The position numbers and the translations under genes were made by a program. DNA of 64,000 nt, taken from assembly GCF_020616555.1 (NCBI RefSeq), contig NZ_CP085173.1:2046001-2110000 (forward strand). Direction: 5' to 3'. Below the pieces are notes generated by a model. That model did not search any database, was not told where the DNA came from, and saw only the letters and a list, made by a program, of their open reading frames with translations. Source of the stretch: Streptomyces longhuiensis. Its GTDB lineage: Bacteria; Actinomycetota; Actinomycetes; Streptomycetales; Streptomycetaceae. The number at the start of each line of letters is the position of its first letter. Position 1 is the stretch's first letter. This document shows, piece by piece, positions 8,009 to 16,766 of the stretch.

Positions 8009-8644
8009 TCACTCGGCGGCCGGGACCGGCTCCGCCTCGGCCGCCGCCTTCTTCGCCTTGCGCCTGACGATCAGCATGGAGGCCAGGCCGATCAGCACGG
8101 CCGCGGCGAGCCCGTAGTACGAGAACCGCTTGAGCCAGTCCTCGGCGACCACGCCGATGTAGTAGATGACGGCGGTCGTGCCGCCGGCCCAGATGACCCC
8201 GCCGAGGAAGTTCGCGATGAGGAACTTCCAGTACGGCATGTGCAGCACGCCCGCGAGCGGGCCCGCGAAGATGCGCAGCAGGGCGACGAAGCGGCCGAAG
8301 AAGACGGCCCACATGCCCCACTTCTCGAAGGAGCGCTCGGCGGTCGCGACATGGGCCTCGCCGAAGTGGCGTGGGAACTTGTTGCCGAGCCAGGCCAGCA
8401 GGGGGCGTCCGCCCTTGCGGCCGATGGCGTATCCGATGGAGTCGCCGACGACGGCTCCCGCGCTGGCGCAGACGCCGAGGATGATCGGGTTGATGTCACC
8501 GTGCTGGGACGACAGCAGCGCCGCCGAGACCAGGACGATCTCTCCAGGCAGCGGGATGCCCAGGCTTTCGAGCCCGATGACCCCGGCCACCAGGGCATAG
8601 ATGGCGACCGCCGGTACCGTGTCGAGCCATTCCTGGACGTGCAA
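8009..8644 (-). CDS. DedA-family membrane protein
   Basis: 211 aa. DedA/VTT domain: ESLGIPLPGEIVLVSAALL near the N-terminus, the GRKGG loop, and FFGRFVALLRIFAGPLAGVLHMPYWKF, the signature segment with the essential Arg residues. Likely a proton-coupled lipid (undecaprenyl-phosphate or phosphatidylethanolamine) flippase-type protein of the inner membrane. The start is a TTG, supported by a GGGAGGA ribosome site 8 bases upstream. Lys/Ala-rich C-terminal tail. Confidence 0.9.
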   Translation of the reverse strand: MHVQEWLDTVPAVAIYALVAGVIGLESLGIPLPGEIVLVSAALLSSQHGDINPIILGVCASAGAVVGDSIGYAIGRKGGRPLLAWLGNKFPRHFGEAHVATAERSFEKWGMWAVFFGRFVALLRIFAGPLAGVLHMPYWKFLIANFLGGVIWAGGTTAVIYYIGVVAEDWLKRFSYYGLAAAVLIGLASMLIVRRKAKKAAAEAEPVPAAE

Positions 8645-8745
8645 CGCCGAATCCTCCCGAGTCGGTGGGCGTGTGCCCGGCGCACGCTCCCCCGGGTGCG
8701 CATGCCGGGCAGCCTACCTGTTCGAGGAAAACGGAGAGGTCCGGC

Positions 8746-9198
8746 TCAGCTGTTGGGGCGCAGCGTCCAGACGACGGTCATCTCCCCGGTCACCGCACCG
8801 TCGGCGCGCTGGATCGCGACGGTCACCGGGAACTCGGGGCGCTCCCCCGCGTCGAGCTCGGCGACCACGTCGGCCGCCGGGCGGCCGAGGGTGGCCGTCG
8901 CCGTGACGGGGCCCATGGCGAGCTTCTTGTACGCGATGTCGGCGCGCACGGCGAGCGGCACCGCCCGCGAGAGCTGGTCGCCGAAGGCGGCGAGGACGAT
9001 CGCGCCGCTCGCGGACTCGCCGAGCGTGAACATCGCTCCGGCGTGCGGTCCGCCGACGTGGTTGTGGTACTCGCTCTGGTCCGGCAGGGCCACGACGGCC
9101 TTCTCCGGGGTGGTCTCGAGGAATTCGATGTTCAGGGTCCGGGCCATCGGCACGGTGGCGGCGAGCATCTCGCCGATCGACATCTGTTCTGCGCTCAT
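8746..9198 (-). CDS. Hotdog-fold thioesterase (DUF4442/PaaI-like)
   Basis: 150 aa, single hotdog domain. The NHVGGPHAGAMFTLGESASG stretch is the helix and active-site loop of DUF4442/PaaI-type thioesterases; VRADIAYKKLAMGPVTA is the following strand pair. ATG at 9198 has no ribosome site, but TAACAT lies about 8 bases before it, so a leaderless mRNA is possible. Substrate probably an acyl-CoA, unidentified. Confidence 0.8.
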   Translation of the reverse strand: MSAEQMSIGEMLAATVPMARTLNIEFLETTPEKAVVALPDQSEYHNHVGGPHAGAMFTLGESASGAIVLAAFGDQLSRAVPLAVRADIAYKKLAMGPVTATATLGRPAADVVAELDAGERPEFPVTVAIQRADGAVTGEMTVVWTLRPNS

Positions 9199-9271
9199 GG
9201 TGCGTGATGTTACCCACGAGTAGCGACCTTGGCCATCCTCGGTCCTGGCGGTGGTCCTATCGTTGCTCGCC

Positions 9272-10228
9272 ATGTGGCCAGGAGAGCAGGGTCCCGGGGG
9301 CGAGCAGAACCCGCAGGGCCGCCGACCGAATCCGTACCAGCAGCCGAATCCGTATCCGCAGCCGTCCGGACAGCAGGTGTGGAACGCGCCCACGATGCCC
9401 GCCGGTTCTCCCCAGCCGTCGCCCGAACCCCCGAAGCGCAGACGGACGGCTCTCATCGCCGTGGCGGCCGCCGCCGCGGTCGTCGTCGCGTCCATCGTCA
9501 CCGGGGTCCTCGTCCTCGGCGGCGACAAGGACAAGAAGGACGACAACGCCGGCCCCGGCCCCACGAAGTCCTCGGCGCCCGCGCCGAGCGCGACCGGCAA
9601 CCCGCGCGCGGGCGGCGGTGTCGAGCCCACCGTGCACGGCTGGAAGACCGTGGTGAACACCGACCACGGCATGGCGTTCGACGTTCCCTCCGCCTGGCTG
9701 GTGAAGTCGAACGGCTGGGTCAACTGGGTCTCCAAGGACGGCGACCCGCGCGAGAAGCCGCTCATCGCCATGAGCAACCCGGCGTTCCTCGAAGAGAAGT
9801 GGTGCGTCTCCGACGACGACAAGGACGGCAACGAGGAGGAGTCCTCGCTCGGCGCGACCGGGTCGCGGGGCAACAACGGCGCCAAGAGCACCGAGGACGC
9901 CGCCACCAAGGACGCCACGCTGTGGGTCTACGGCGCGTACTCACAGCCCGACAAGAAGAGCATCTCCACGAAACCGGCGGAGTCGTACACCACCGCGTCC
10001 GGCCTCAACGGCAGCCTGGTGACCGCCTCTTCGACGGGCGTCAGGCAGAAGAAGCACGGCAAGTGCTCCTCCGACGGCAAGGCCGCCGTGTTCGCCTTCA
10101 AGGACGCCGACGGCGACTTCGCGTCCTGGTCGTTCATCGGACCCACGGGCGTCAAGGGCGAGGTGCCCGACGCCACGATCAGGAAGATCCTCAGCACCGT
10201 GCGGCTCGTGGACGTCAGCGACTCCTGA
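9272..10228 (+). CDS. Membrane-anchored protein, paralogue A
   Basis: 318 aa. N-terminal Pro/Gln/Asn-rich cytoplasmic part (MWPGEQGPGGEQNPQ), one membrane helix around residues 65-90 (ALIAVAAAAAVVVASIVTGV), a Lys/Asp then Ser/Pro linker, and an extracellular domain of about 210 residues. The extracellular domain is clearly homologous to the next gene's (shared PLI.MS.PAFL.EKWC.SDDDKDGN and EVPDAT..KILSTVRL). No enzyme motif. The ATG has no ribosome site, but TATCGT (9258-9263) ends 8 bases before it, pointing to leaderless translation. Confidence 0.82.
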   Translation: MWPGEQGPGGEQNPQGRRPNPYQQPNPYPQPSGQQVWNAPTMPAGSPQPSPEPPKRRRTALIAVAAAAAVVVASIVTGVLVLGGDKDKKDDNAGPGPTKSSAPAPSATGNPRAGGGVEPTVHGWKTVVNTDHGMAFDVPSAWLVKSNGWVNWVSKDGDPREKPLIAMSNPAFLEEKWCVSDDDKDGNEEESSLGATGSRGNNGAKSTEDAATKDATLWVYGAYSQPDKKSISTKPAESYTTASGLNGSLVTASSTGVRQKKHGKCSSDGKAAVFAFKDADGDFASWSFIGPTGVKGEVPDATIRKILSTVRLVDVSDS

Positions 10229-10323
10229 GGCACGGCACGGACACGCGGCCGCCGGCGAACCGTTGCACGTCCGGTACAGGGCGACGGTGCCGGCGGCTGC
10301 CGGGACCTCTATTGTTGTGCGCC

Positions 10324-11361
10324 ATGTGGCCAGGACAGCAGCCGCCCGGGGGCGAGCAGAACCCGCAGGACCAGAATCCGTACCAGCAGCCGGGGTACCA
10401 GCAGCAGCCCAACCCCTATCAGCAGCCGGGCTACCAGCAGCAGCCCAATCCGTACCAGCAGCAGCCGGGGCAGCAGCAGCCCGGACAGTGGGGCGCTCCC
10501 ACCGTCCCGATGGGCGCTCCCCAGCCGCCGAGCGGTAACGGCGGAGGCAACAAGACGAAGATCACCGCGATCGTCGCGGCCGCGGCCGTAGTGGTCGCCG
10601 CCGGCGTGACCGGGTTCCTTGTTCTCGGGGGTGACAAGGAGGACAAGGCGGACCCCAAGCCGTCCAAGTCCCCCACGAAGTCCGCCTCCAAGGACCCGAG
10701 CCCCGACGCGAGTGACGACGTCAACCCGCGCGACCCGTCGAACGCGCCGAAGGCCACCATCGCGGGCTGGCAGGTCGTCGTGAACCCCAAGTACGGGACC
10801 GCGTTCGACGTACCGGCCGACTGGGTCGTCAAGTCGGACGGCGTGATCACCGGCTTCGAGGACGCGAAGGACGAGACCGGCAAGCCCCTCATCACGATGT
10901 CCGCACCCGCCTTCCTCAAGGAGAAGTGGTGCACGTCCGACGACGACAAGGACGGCAACGTGGACGACAGCGCCCTCGCCGGGGCGGGCACCAAGGGGCA
11001 GAACGGCGCCAAGAACACCCAGGACGTCGCGCGCAACGACTCGGCGTGGTGGGTGTTCGGCGGCTACACCGACCAGAAGAACTCGTCGAAGAAGCTCCTG
11101 AAGATCGGTAAGCCGAAGGACTTCACGACCGCTTCCGGCGTCAAGGGCAGCGTGGCGACGACCACTTCGTCCGGTGTGCCGAAGACCGGCAAGTGCGACA
11201 CGGACGGCAAGGCCACCGTGTTCGCCTTCAAGAACTCCCAGGGCGATTTCGTCTCCTGGACGTTCTACGGCGCCAAGGGCGTGAAGGACGAGGTCCCCGA
11301 CGCCACGGTGCAGAAGATCCTCAGCACCGTACGGCTCCAGGGCGACCCCAGCGTGGAATGA
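10324..11361 (+). CDS. Membrane-anchored protein, paralogue B
   Basis: 345 aa, tandem paralogue of the preceding gene with the same plan: cytoplasmic low-complexity N-terminus (NPYQQPGYQQQ repeats, residues ~17-55), a helix near 80-103, charged linker, and the same extracellular domain with two conserved Cys. The start context (CTATTGTTG then GCGCC before ATG) matches that of paralogue A at 15 of 18 positions, so the promoter was duplicated too; -10-like TATTGT is 8 bases before ATG, again leaderless. Function unknown. Confidence 0.82.
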   Translation: MWPGQQPPGGEQNPQDQNPYQQPGYQQQPNPYQQPGYQQQPNPYQQQPGQQQPGQWGAPTVPMGAPQPPSGNGGGNKTKITAIVAAAAVVVAAGVTGFLVLGGDKEDKADPKPSKSPTKSASKDPSPDASDDVNPRDPSNAPKATIAGWQVVVNPKYGTAFDVPADWVVKSDGVITGFEDAKDETGKPLITMSAPAFLKEKWCTSDDDKDGNVDDSALAGAGTKGQNGAKNTQDVARNDSAWWVFGGYTDQKNSSKKLLKIGKPKDFTTASGVKGSVATTTSSGVPKTGKCDTDGKATVFAFKNSQGDFVSWTFYGAKGVKDEVPDATVQKILSTVRLQGDPSVE

Positions 11362-11372
11362 GCCGCACACAG

Positions 11373-11416
11373 CACAGCGTCCGGACCGCCCGGTGAAGGG
11401 CGGGCCGGACGCTGTG
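11373..11416. terminator. Strong bidirectional hairpin terminator
   Basis: Perfect 12-bp arms CACAGCGTCCGG (11373-11384) and CCGGACGCTGTG (11405-11416), with a further inner GC stem. Sits between the convergent paralogue B gene and the small secreted protein gene, so it can serve both. Confidence 0.85.
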
Positions 11417-11433
11417 TCAGCGGCCTGATCCGA

Positions 11434-11763
11434 TCAGCGCAGGTAGTTCCGGTAGACCCACCGGCCGGTGATGGCGTCCTCGGTCACCTTGCAACTGCCG
11501 ATACACACCCACGGGTTGCCGGAGCTGTTGGTGCAGGCCCAGTAGGCGTGCACCGAGTTGTTCTTGTAGATGTAGTCGATCACGGCCGCGTTCCCCGAGA
11601 TCGAGGAGTGGACCGGCACCTTCTCCTCGGCGACCGTGTAGTCGTGGCTGGTCGGCGCGCACTTGGTCGCCGCCGCCGAAGCGGGCGCCGCCGTCACGAC
11701 GGGGAGTGCGACGGCGCCGGTGAGCGCGGCCGCGGCCAGGAGAGACGAGAAGTACTTCCGCAT
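11434..11763 (-). CDS. Small secreted protein, possibly SH3-like
   Basis: 109 aa. Clear Sec signal peptide: MRKYFSS, hydrophobic core, and cleavage near APASAAA (residue ~31). The mature ~78 residues hold four Cys (likely two disulfides), and the pattern resembles small bacterial SH3-like secreted domains (KVPVHSSISGNAAVIDYIYKN). AGGAAAGG ribosome site before the ATG. Function unknown; no neighbour points to one. Confidence 0.8.
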   Translation of the reverse strand: MRKYFSSLLAAAALTGAVALPVVTAAPASAAATKCAPTSHDYTVAEEKVPVHSSISGNAAVIDYIYKNNSVHAYWACTNSSGNPWVCIGSCKVTEDAITGRWVYRNYLR

Positions 11764-11896
11764 TTCATCCCTTTCCTCGAGAACCAGGCGGTTCCCGGGG
11801 GCAGATTTATCGTGAACATGACACGAAATTCATGATCAATCTATCGGAGTGACGCGCCGGTAACAATCACGTTCGGCAGGGCCGGAAGAATCTCGT

Positions 11897-11926
11897 TTGG
11901 CAAGTCGGACCCACTGCGGCGATAGT
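11897..11926 (+). promoter_or_regulatory. Promoter of the MFS gene, leaderless
   Basis: TTGGCA at 11897-11902, an 18-base spacer, and GATAGT at 11921-11926. The GTG at 11933 is 6 bases after the -10 box and has no ribosome site, so transcription should start at or next to the start codon. Confidence 0.6.
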
Positions 11927-11932
11927 CCCTCA

Positions 11933-13237
11933 GTGAACTCTGCCACCGCCTCCCCGCTCAGACCCCGCCGACCCGCGTGGGCGGGCCGCAACTACAGCCT
12001 GCTGGCGTCGGCGGCGTTCGTGACGACCCTCGGCAGCAACGGGGCGCTGATCGCGTCCGCGTTCGCGGTGCTCGAGACGGGGGGCGACGGCGGGGACGTC
12101 GGCCTCGTGGCCGCGTCACGCACCCTGACGCTCGTCCTGTTCCTGCTCGTCGGCGGAACTGTCGCCGACCGGCTGCCGCGCCACCACGTGATGGTCGCGG
12201 CCAACGCGCTCAACTTCCTCTCCCAGGGCGTCTTCGCGCTGCTCGTCCTCACCGGCAAGCCCGAGCTGTGGCAGATGATGCTGCTCAGCGCGCTGGGCGG
12301 AACCGGGCAGGCCTTCTTCAACCCCGCCGCCGAAGGCATGCTGATGTCGTCGGTCGACCGGGAGCAGGCGAGCCGCGCCTTCGCCCTCTTCCGGATGGCG
12401 ATGTCGGGCGCGGCCGTGGGTGGCGCGGCACTCGGCGGCGCGATGGTCGCGGCCGTCGGGCCCGGCTGGGTGCTCGCCGTGGACGCGGGCGCGTTCGCCG
12501 TCGCGGGCGCCCTGCGCTCGTTCCTCGACGTCAGCCATATCGCTCCGCGCGAGCCCGGCGGCGGCCTCCTCGCCGATATGCGCGACGGCTGGCAGGAGTT
12601 CATCGGCCGGCCCTGGCTGTGGGGCGTCGTCGCGCAGTTCTCCGTCGTGGTCGCGGTGGTCGGCGCCGCCGACGCGGTCTTCGGCCCGCTGGTCGCGCGC
12701 GACTCCCTCGGCGGACCCGGGCCCTGGGGGCTCGCGCTCGGCGCGTTCGGTGTCGGGACCGTCGCCGGGGCGTTCCTGATGATGCGGTGGAAGCCGCGGC
12801 GGCTGCTGCTCGCCGGGACCCTGTGTGTGTTCCCCCTGGCGCTGCCCTCGGCGGCGCTCGCGGTACCGGTGCCTCTTGCCGTGCTGGTGTGCGTGATGTT
12901 CGTGAGCGGCGTGACGATCGAGGTGTTCAGCGTCTCCTGGATGACGGCGCTGCACCAGGAGATCCCGGAGGACAAGCTGTCCCGGGTCTCCGCGTACGAC
13001 TGGTTCGGCTCCGTCGCGATGGTGCCGGTCGCCACCGCGCTCGCGGGCCCCGCGGAGGCGGCCTTCGGCCTGACCCCCGCGCTGTGGGGCTGCGCGGCGC
13101 TCGTCGTCGTCGCGACGGGCGCGGTCCTGTTCGTGCCGGAGGTACGCCGGCTGACACGCCGCCCCGACACCGTCGAGCCGCCCTTGCCCGAGCTCGTCTC
13201 AGCCGATGCCGAAGGAGCCACCGGGCGGCTCGGGTGA
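11933..13237 (+). CDS. MFS transporter (enterobactin exporter-like group)
   Basis: 434 aa, 10-12 hydrophobic segments. Family signs: the start of the first helix (GRNYSLLASAAFVTTLGSNGALIA), the loop-2 motif GGTVADRLPRHHVMVAAN with the MFS acidic-basic pattern, and FNPAAEGMLMSSVDREQASRA. Resembles actinobacterial MFS_3/EntS-like efflux proteins. Its 3' end overlaps the convergent spermidine-synthase-like gene by 39 bases. Substrate unknown. Confidence 0.87.
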   Translation: MNSATASPLRPRRPAWAGRNYSLLASAAFVTTLGSNGALIASAFAVLETGGDGGDVGLVAASRTLTLVLFLLVGGTVADRLPRHHVMVAANALNFLSQGVFALLVLTGKPELWQMMLLSALGGTGQAFFNPAAEGMLMSSVDREQASRAFALFRMAMSGAAVGGAALGGAMVAAVGPGWVLAVDAGAFAVAGALRSFLDVSHIAPREPGGGLLADMRDGWQEFIGRPWLWGVVAQFSVVVAVVGAADAVFGPLVARDSLGGPGPWGLALGAFGVGTVAGAFLMMRWKPRRLLLAGTLCVFPLALPSAALAVPVPLAVLVCVMFVSGVTIEVFSVSWMTALHQEIPEDKLSRVSAYDWFGSVAMVPVATALAGPAEAAFGLTPALWGCAALVVVATGAVLFVPEVRRLTRRPDTVEPPLPELVSADAEGATGRLG

Positions 13238-14044
13238 CGGCACCGCCTCCTCGTCCCGTACGGGCTTGGCGCTGCCGGTGAAGCGGCGCAACTGAGCGCC
13301 GTGCTCGACACGGGCCGGGAACGCGTCGGCCGCGGCGCGCCGGGCGAGCCCCGCGATGTCGAGTTCCTCGTGGGAGGCCACGAGGACGGTGTTCCCGAAG
13401 CGCCTGCCGCGCAGCACGGCGGGCTCCGCTATCAACGCCAGATGCTCGAACACCGTTGAGAACGTGGCGAGTTGGGAGCGGAGGAAGACGAAGGGCGTGC
13501 CGTCCGCGAGGTTCGCCGCGTAGACGCCCGTGGGGCGCAGGACCCGCTCGGCGGCCTCGGCGTACGCCACGGTGGTCAGATGGGCCGGAACCCGGGAGCC
13601 GCCGAAGACGTCCGCCACGAGTACGTCGGCGCTGTCGGCGTCGGCCGACTCCAGCCAGGTGCGGGCGTCGGCCCCGTGGACGGTGATCCCGGCGCCGTCG
13701 GGGACGGGCAGGTGCTCGGCGACCAGGGCGAGCAGCCCCCGGTCCGCCTCGACCACGTCCTGACGCGAACCGGGCCGCGTCGCCGCCGCATAGCGCGGCA
13801 GGGTCAGCGCGCCACCGCCGAGATGCAGCACGTCGAGCGGCTTTCCGGGCTCGTCCGCACAGTCGAGGACATGCCCGAGCCGACGCGCGTACTCGAACTC
13901 GAGGTGTTCCGGTGCGTCCAGATCGACGTACGACTGCGGCGCCCCGTCGACCGTGAGCAGCCAGGCCCTGCGCCGGTCCACGTCGGGCATCAGCTTGGCG
14001 GTGCCGTGATCGACGGTCCTGGTCACGGGTATCGGCTCGTCCAC
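13199..14044 (-). CDS. Spermidine-synthase-like (SAM-fold) protein
   Basis: 281 aa. Class I methyltransferase/polyamine synthase fold: motif I reads VLHLGGGALTLPRY, followed by VVEADRGLLALV (acidic end of strand 2) and ADVLVADVFGGSRVP (motif III). Actinobacteria carry many such proteins, often annotated as fused or stand-alone spermidine synthases; aminopropyl transfer is not proven. The N-terminal VDHGTAKLMPD and APQSYVDLDAPEHLEFEY match the polyamine synthase N-terminal hairpin. GTG start, moderate certainty. Confidence 0.8.
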   Translation of the reverse strand: MDEPIPVTRTVDHGTAKLMPDVDRRRAWLLTVDGAPQSYVDLDAPEHLEFEYARRLGHVLDCADEPGKPLDVLHLGGGALTLPRYAAATRPGSRQDVVEADRGLLALVAEHLPVPDGAGITVHGADARTWLESADADSADVLVADVFGGSRVPAHLTTVAYAEAAERVLRPTGVYAANLADGTPFVFLRSQLATFSTVFEHLALIAEPAVLRGRRFGNTVLVASHEELDIAGLARRAAADAFPARVEHGAQLRRFTGSAKPVRDEEAVPSPEPPGGSFGIG

Positions 14045-14220
14045 GCGTCCATTGTGCCGGGCGGTGGGGGTGGCGGCGGCCGATCGGGGTTCACGGGGGT
14101 CACCGAGAGCGCGGGGTGGCCAGGGCCGCGGGGTGGCCGGCTTACCGGGTGGTGTTTGTCGGGCGGCAGGCGGCATCCGCCGGGTGTGCGGGGGGGTGGG
14201 GACCGGGCGCCCGCTGCCGC

Positions 14221-14324
14221 ACGGCACACGCCGGAGCCGGGGACAGCGAGGACGCCGACTGCAACACGGCACACGCCGGAGGCGGAGACAGAGAAGACGA
14301 CCGCTGTCACACGGCACTCGCCGA
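14221..14324. repeat. Degenerate direct repeat with 45-bp period
   Basis: ACGGCACACGCCGGA occurs at 14221 and again at 14266, and a decayed copy (ACGGCACTCGCCGA) at 14311: exactly 45 bp apart each time. The bases between also match partly. It lies in the ~290-bp gap between the spermidine-synthase-like gene and the patatin gene, where I see no convincing gene. Confidence 0.75.
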
Positions 14325-14332
14325 CCTGCTGC

Positions 14333-15172
14333 TCAGCCCCACACCCCCGTCACGCCCGCCACATGCGCCGCCGCCTGTTCCCGGCCCGCGCGGGCCGAGG
14401 GGGCGCGGTGTGTCGGGTCGAGGCTGTTGTGGCCCATCGCCTTTCTGGTGGTGCGGTTCGGGGTGATGAGGGTGACCCTCGCCCCGCTCGCGGTGAGGCG
14501 TTCCGCCTGGGCGCGGGCCGATTCGAGGGTGCCGCCGCCCGCGGCGATCGGGGCGATGATCACGATGCGGTCGTGGCCTTCGGCGAGGTGCGCGTTGGCC
14601 GGGGAGCGGACGCCGCCGTCGATCCATCGGCCGTCCTCGAACGTGACCGGCGGCCAGACGCCCGGCACGGCGCAGCTGGCCGCGACGGCGTCGACCAGGC
14701 CGACGCCGCTGCCCCGGTCGAGGACACGGAACTCGCCGGTCGTCGCCCGTACCGCCGTCACCAGGAACGGCCGCTCGGGCCAGCTGTGGGAGACGAGCCG
14801 CCCCGCGATGACCGCGCGGCGCGTCGCCTCGTCCGGGGTGTCGGCGGCCAGCGCGATGTGCCCCACCTTGCGGCCGAATTCCTCCGGCGTACGGGAGGAG
14901 AGCGCGGCGCGGGCGTGGCGCAGGGTCGCGGCGGCGCCCAGGTGCCCGGCGATCTCCCCCACGGGCGCGGCGAGTTGGCGCTCGTACAGCTCGGCGGGGG
15001 GCAGGCTGCCGGAGGTGAGCTGGGCGCCGACGACGGAGCCGGCGGACGTGCCGATCACGGTGTCGGCGTCCCACAGGCCGGCGCCGGCCTCGGCGAGGCC
15101 GTGGAGGATTCCGGAGATCCAGCCGATGCCGGAGAGGCCGCCGCCCCCGAGTACGAGTGCCCTGCCCGCCAC
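14333..15172 (-). CDS. Patatin-like phospholipase
   Basis: 279 aa. Patatin fold: oxyanion hole GGGGLSGIGW at the N-terminus, nucleophile motif GTSAGS (GxSxG) around residue 42-47, and catalytic Asp in DGG (WIDGGVRSPAN). Likely a lipid acyl hydrolase of the RssA-like group; no membrane segment or signal, so cytoplasmic. Length is normal. Confidence 0.93.
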   Translation of the reverse strand: MAGRALVLGGGGLSGIGWISGILHGLAEAGAGLWDADTVIGTSAGSVVGAQLTSGSLPPAELYERQLAAPVGEIAGHLGAAATLRHARAALSSRTPEEFGRKVGHIALAADTPDEATRRAVIAGRLVSHSWPERPFLVTAVRATTGEFRVLDRGSGVGLVDAVAASCAVPGVWPPVTFEDGRWIDGGVRSPANAHLAEGHDRIVIIAPIAAGGGTLESARAQAERLTASGARVTLITPNRTTRKAMGHNSLDPTHRAPSARAGREQAAAHVAGVTGVWG

Positions 15173-15260
15173 TTGAGACCTCCCTGCCCGTGCCGGCGTC
15201 CAGTGTGGCCGACGTGCGGCCGCCCGCCTCCCGCGGGGTGCGGGAGGCGGGCGGTGCGGT

Positions 15261-16439
15261 TCAGTCGACGGAGCTGACGGTGCCCGCGCCGACGGTGCGC
15301 CCGCCCTCGCGGATCGCGAAGCCGAGGCCCGCCTCCAGAGGCATGTCGCGGCCGAGTTCGACCGTCATCGTGACGGTGTCCCCGGGCCGGGCGACGGCGC
15401 TCTCGCCGAGGTCGACGTCGCCGACGACGTCCGCGGTCCGCAGATAGAACTGCGGGCGGTAGCCGGTGGCGACCGGTGTCGTCCGGCCGCCCTCGGCCGC
15501 CGAGAGGACGTACACCTGGGCCGTGAAGCGGCGGCTCGGGCTGACGCTGGACGGGGCCGCGACGACGTCCCCGCGGCGGACCGCGTCGCGGGGCACTCCG
15601 CGCAGCAGCAGCGCCACGTTGTCCCCGGCCTGTGCCTCCTCCATGGGCTTGCCGAAGGTCTCCAGGCCGGTGACCACGGTCGCCGCCGCGTCGGTGTCCG
15701 CGCCGAAGATCTCGACGCGGTCGCCGACGCGCACCCTGCCTCGCTCGACGGCCCCGGTGACGACCGTGCCGCGTCCGGTGATGGTGAGCACGTTCTCCAC
15801 CGGCAACAGGAACGGCGCGTCCACGTACCGCTCGGGCATGGGCACATACGTGTCCACGGCGTCGAGCAGTGCGTCGATCGCCCCGGTCCAACGGGGTTCG
15901 CCCTCAAGGGCCTTGAGCCCGGAGACCCTCACCACGGGGACGGAGTCGCCGCCGTACCCGTGCGCGGAGAGCAGCTCGCGGACCTCGAGCTCGACGAGGT
16001 CGGTGAGCTCCTCGTCCCCCGCGTCCGCCTTGTTGAGCGCGACGACGATGTGGTCGACGCCGACCTGGCGGGCGAGCAGGACGTGCTCGGCGGTCTGCGG
16101 CATGATCCCGTCGAGCGCGGAGACCACGAGGATCGCCCCGTCGAGCTGCGCGGCCCCGGTGACCATGTTCTTGACGTAGTCGGCGTGGCCGGGCATGTCG
16201 ACGTGCGCGTAGTGGCGGGTGTCGGTCTCGTACTCGACGTGCGCGATGTTGATGGTGATGCCGCGGGCGGCCTCCTCCGGGGCGCGGTCGATGCGGTCGA
16301 AGGGCACGAACGTGCCGGCGCCGCGCTCGGCGAGGACCTTGGTGATGGCGGCGGTGAGGGTCGTCTTGCCGTGGTCGACGTGGCCCATGGTGCCGATGTT
16401 GAGGTGCGGCTTGGTGCGCACGTATGCCGTCTTGGGCAT
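15261..16439 (-). CDS. tuf3: Elongation factor Tu, divergent third copy (EF-Tu3 type)
   Basis: 392 aa, full-length three-domain EF-Tu. G1 GHVDHGKT, effector region [15 protein letters not shown]3 DMPGH (canonical DCPGH), G4 NKAD, and domain II/III motifs ([23 protein letters not shown]) are all present, so it should bind GTP and aminoacyl-tRNA. It is far more divergent than the housekeeping tuf1 of Streptomyces, e.g. in residues 40-55, the [12 protein letters not shown] loop and the C-terminus, and stands alone without rpsL/rpsG/fusA. Streptomyces are known to have such a second EF-Tu (tuf3), reported to respond to stringent conditions. Leader of >300 bases upstream. Confidence 0.92.
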   Translation of the reverse strand: MPKTAYVRTKPHLNIGTMGHVDHGKTTLTAAITKVLAERGAGTFVPFDRIDRAPEEAARGITINIAHVEYETDTRHYAHVDMPGHADYVKNMVTGAAQLDGAILVVSALDGIMPQTAEHVLLARQVGVDHIVVALNKADAGDEELTDLVELEVRELLSAHGYGGDSVPVVRVSGLKALEGEPRWTGAIDALLDAVDTYVPMPERYVDAPFLLPVENVLTITGRGTVVTGAVERGRVRVGDRVEIFGADTDAAATVVTGLETFGKPMEEAQAGDNVALLLRGVPRDAVRRGDVVAAPSSVSPSRRFTAQVYVLSAAEGGRTTPVATGYRPQFYLRTADVVGDVDLGESAVARPGDTVTMTVELGRDMPLEAGLGFAIREGGRTVGAGTVSSVD

Positions 16440-16766
16440 GACTGGGTGGTTCCTCCCGGAACGTGTTCCTCAGCGGAACAGGGTGTGATGGCCTCCTTGA
16501 TGAGGCGGGGACCCCGGACTCCTACCGACCCTCCCCCTGCGGGGTCCGCCGGAATGTCCGGAGAGGGTCAGCTTCGGGCGCCGTCTGCTGCGGCGGCCAG
16601 GAAGACGGCAGCCTTCGCAGCGTCCGCGACTGCGGACGTGGCTGCGGGGAAGGCGTACCGGAACATGACGCCGATCATTGCCGAAGAAGCGGCGCAGGTC
16701 GAATGGTTTTCCGGCGGCCCTGGTGGCCCTGCGGGCGGCTCGGTCTCCCTGGGGGCGTAAGGGAGT
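16440..16766 (-). other. Leader/intergenic region upstream of the EF-Tu3 gene
   Basis: 327 bp with no convincing gene. It holds a stem GGACCCCG (16509-16516) with CGGGGTCC (16540-16547) and GTCCGG/CCGGAC repeats, which could form a leader hairpin in the EF-Tu3 mRNA. A 36-codon minus-strand ORF (16568-16678, starting MIGVMFRYAF) is Ala-rich and hydrophobic but has no ribosome site; I do not call it. Confidence 0.5.

Noticed and set aside
16568..16678. 36-codon ORF upstream of the EF-Tu3 gene
   Set aside because: Hydrophobic Ala-rich product, but no ribosome site or promoter; kept only as a note in the leader entry.
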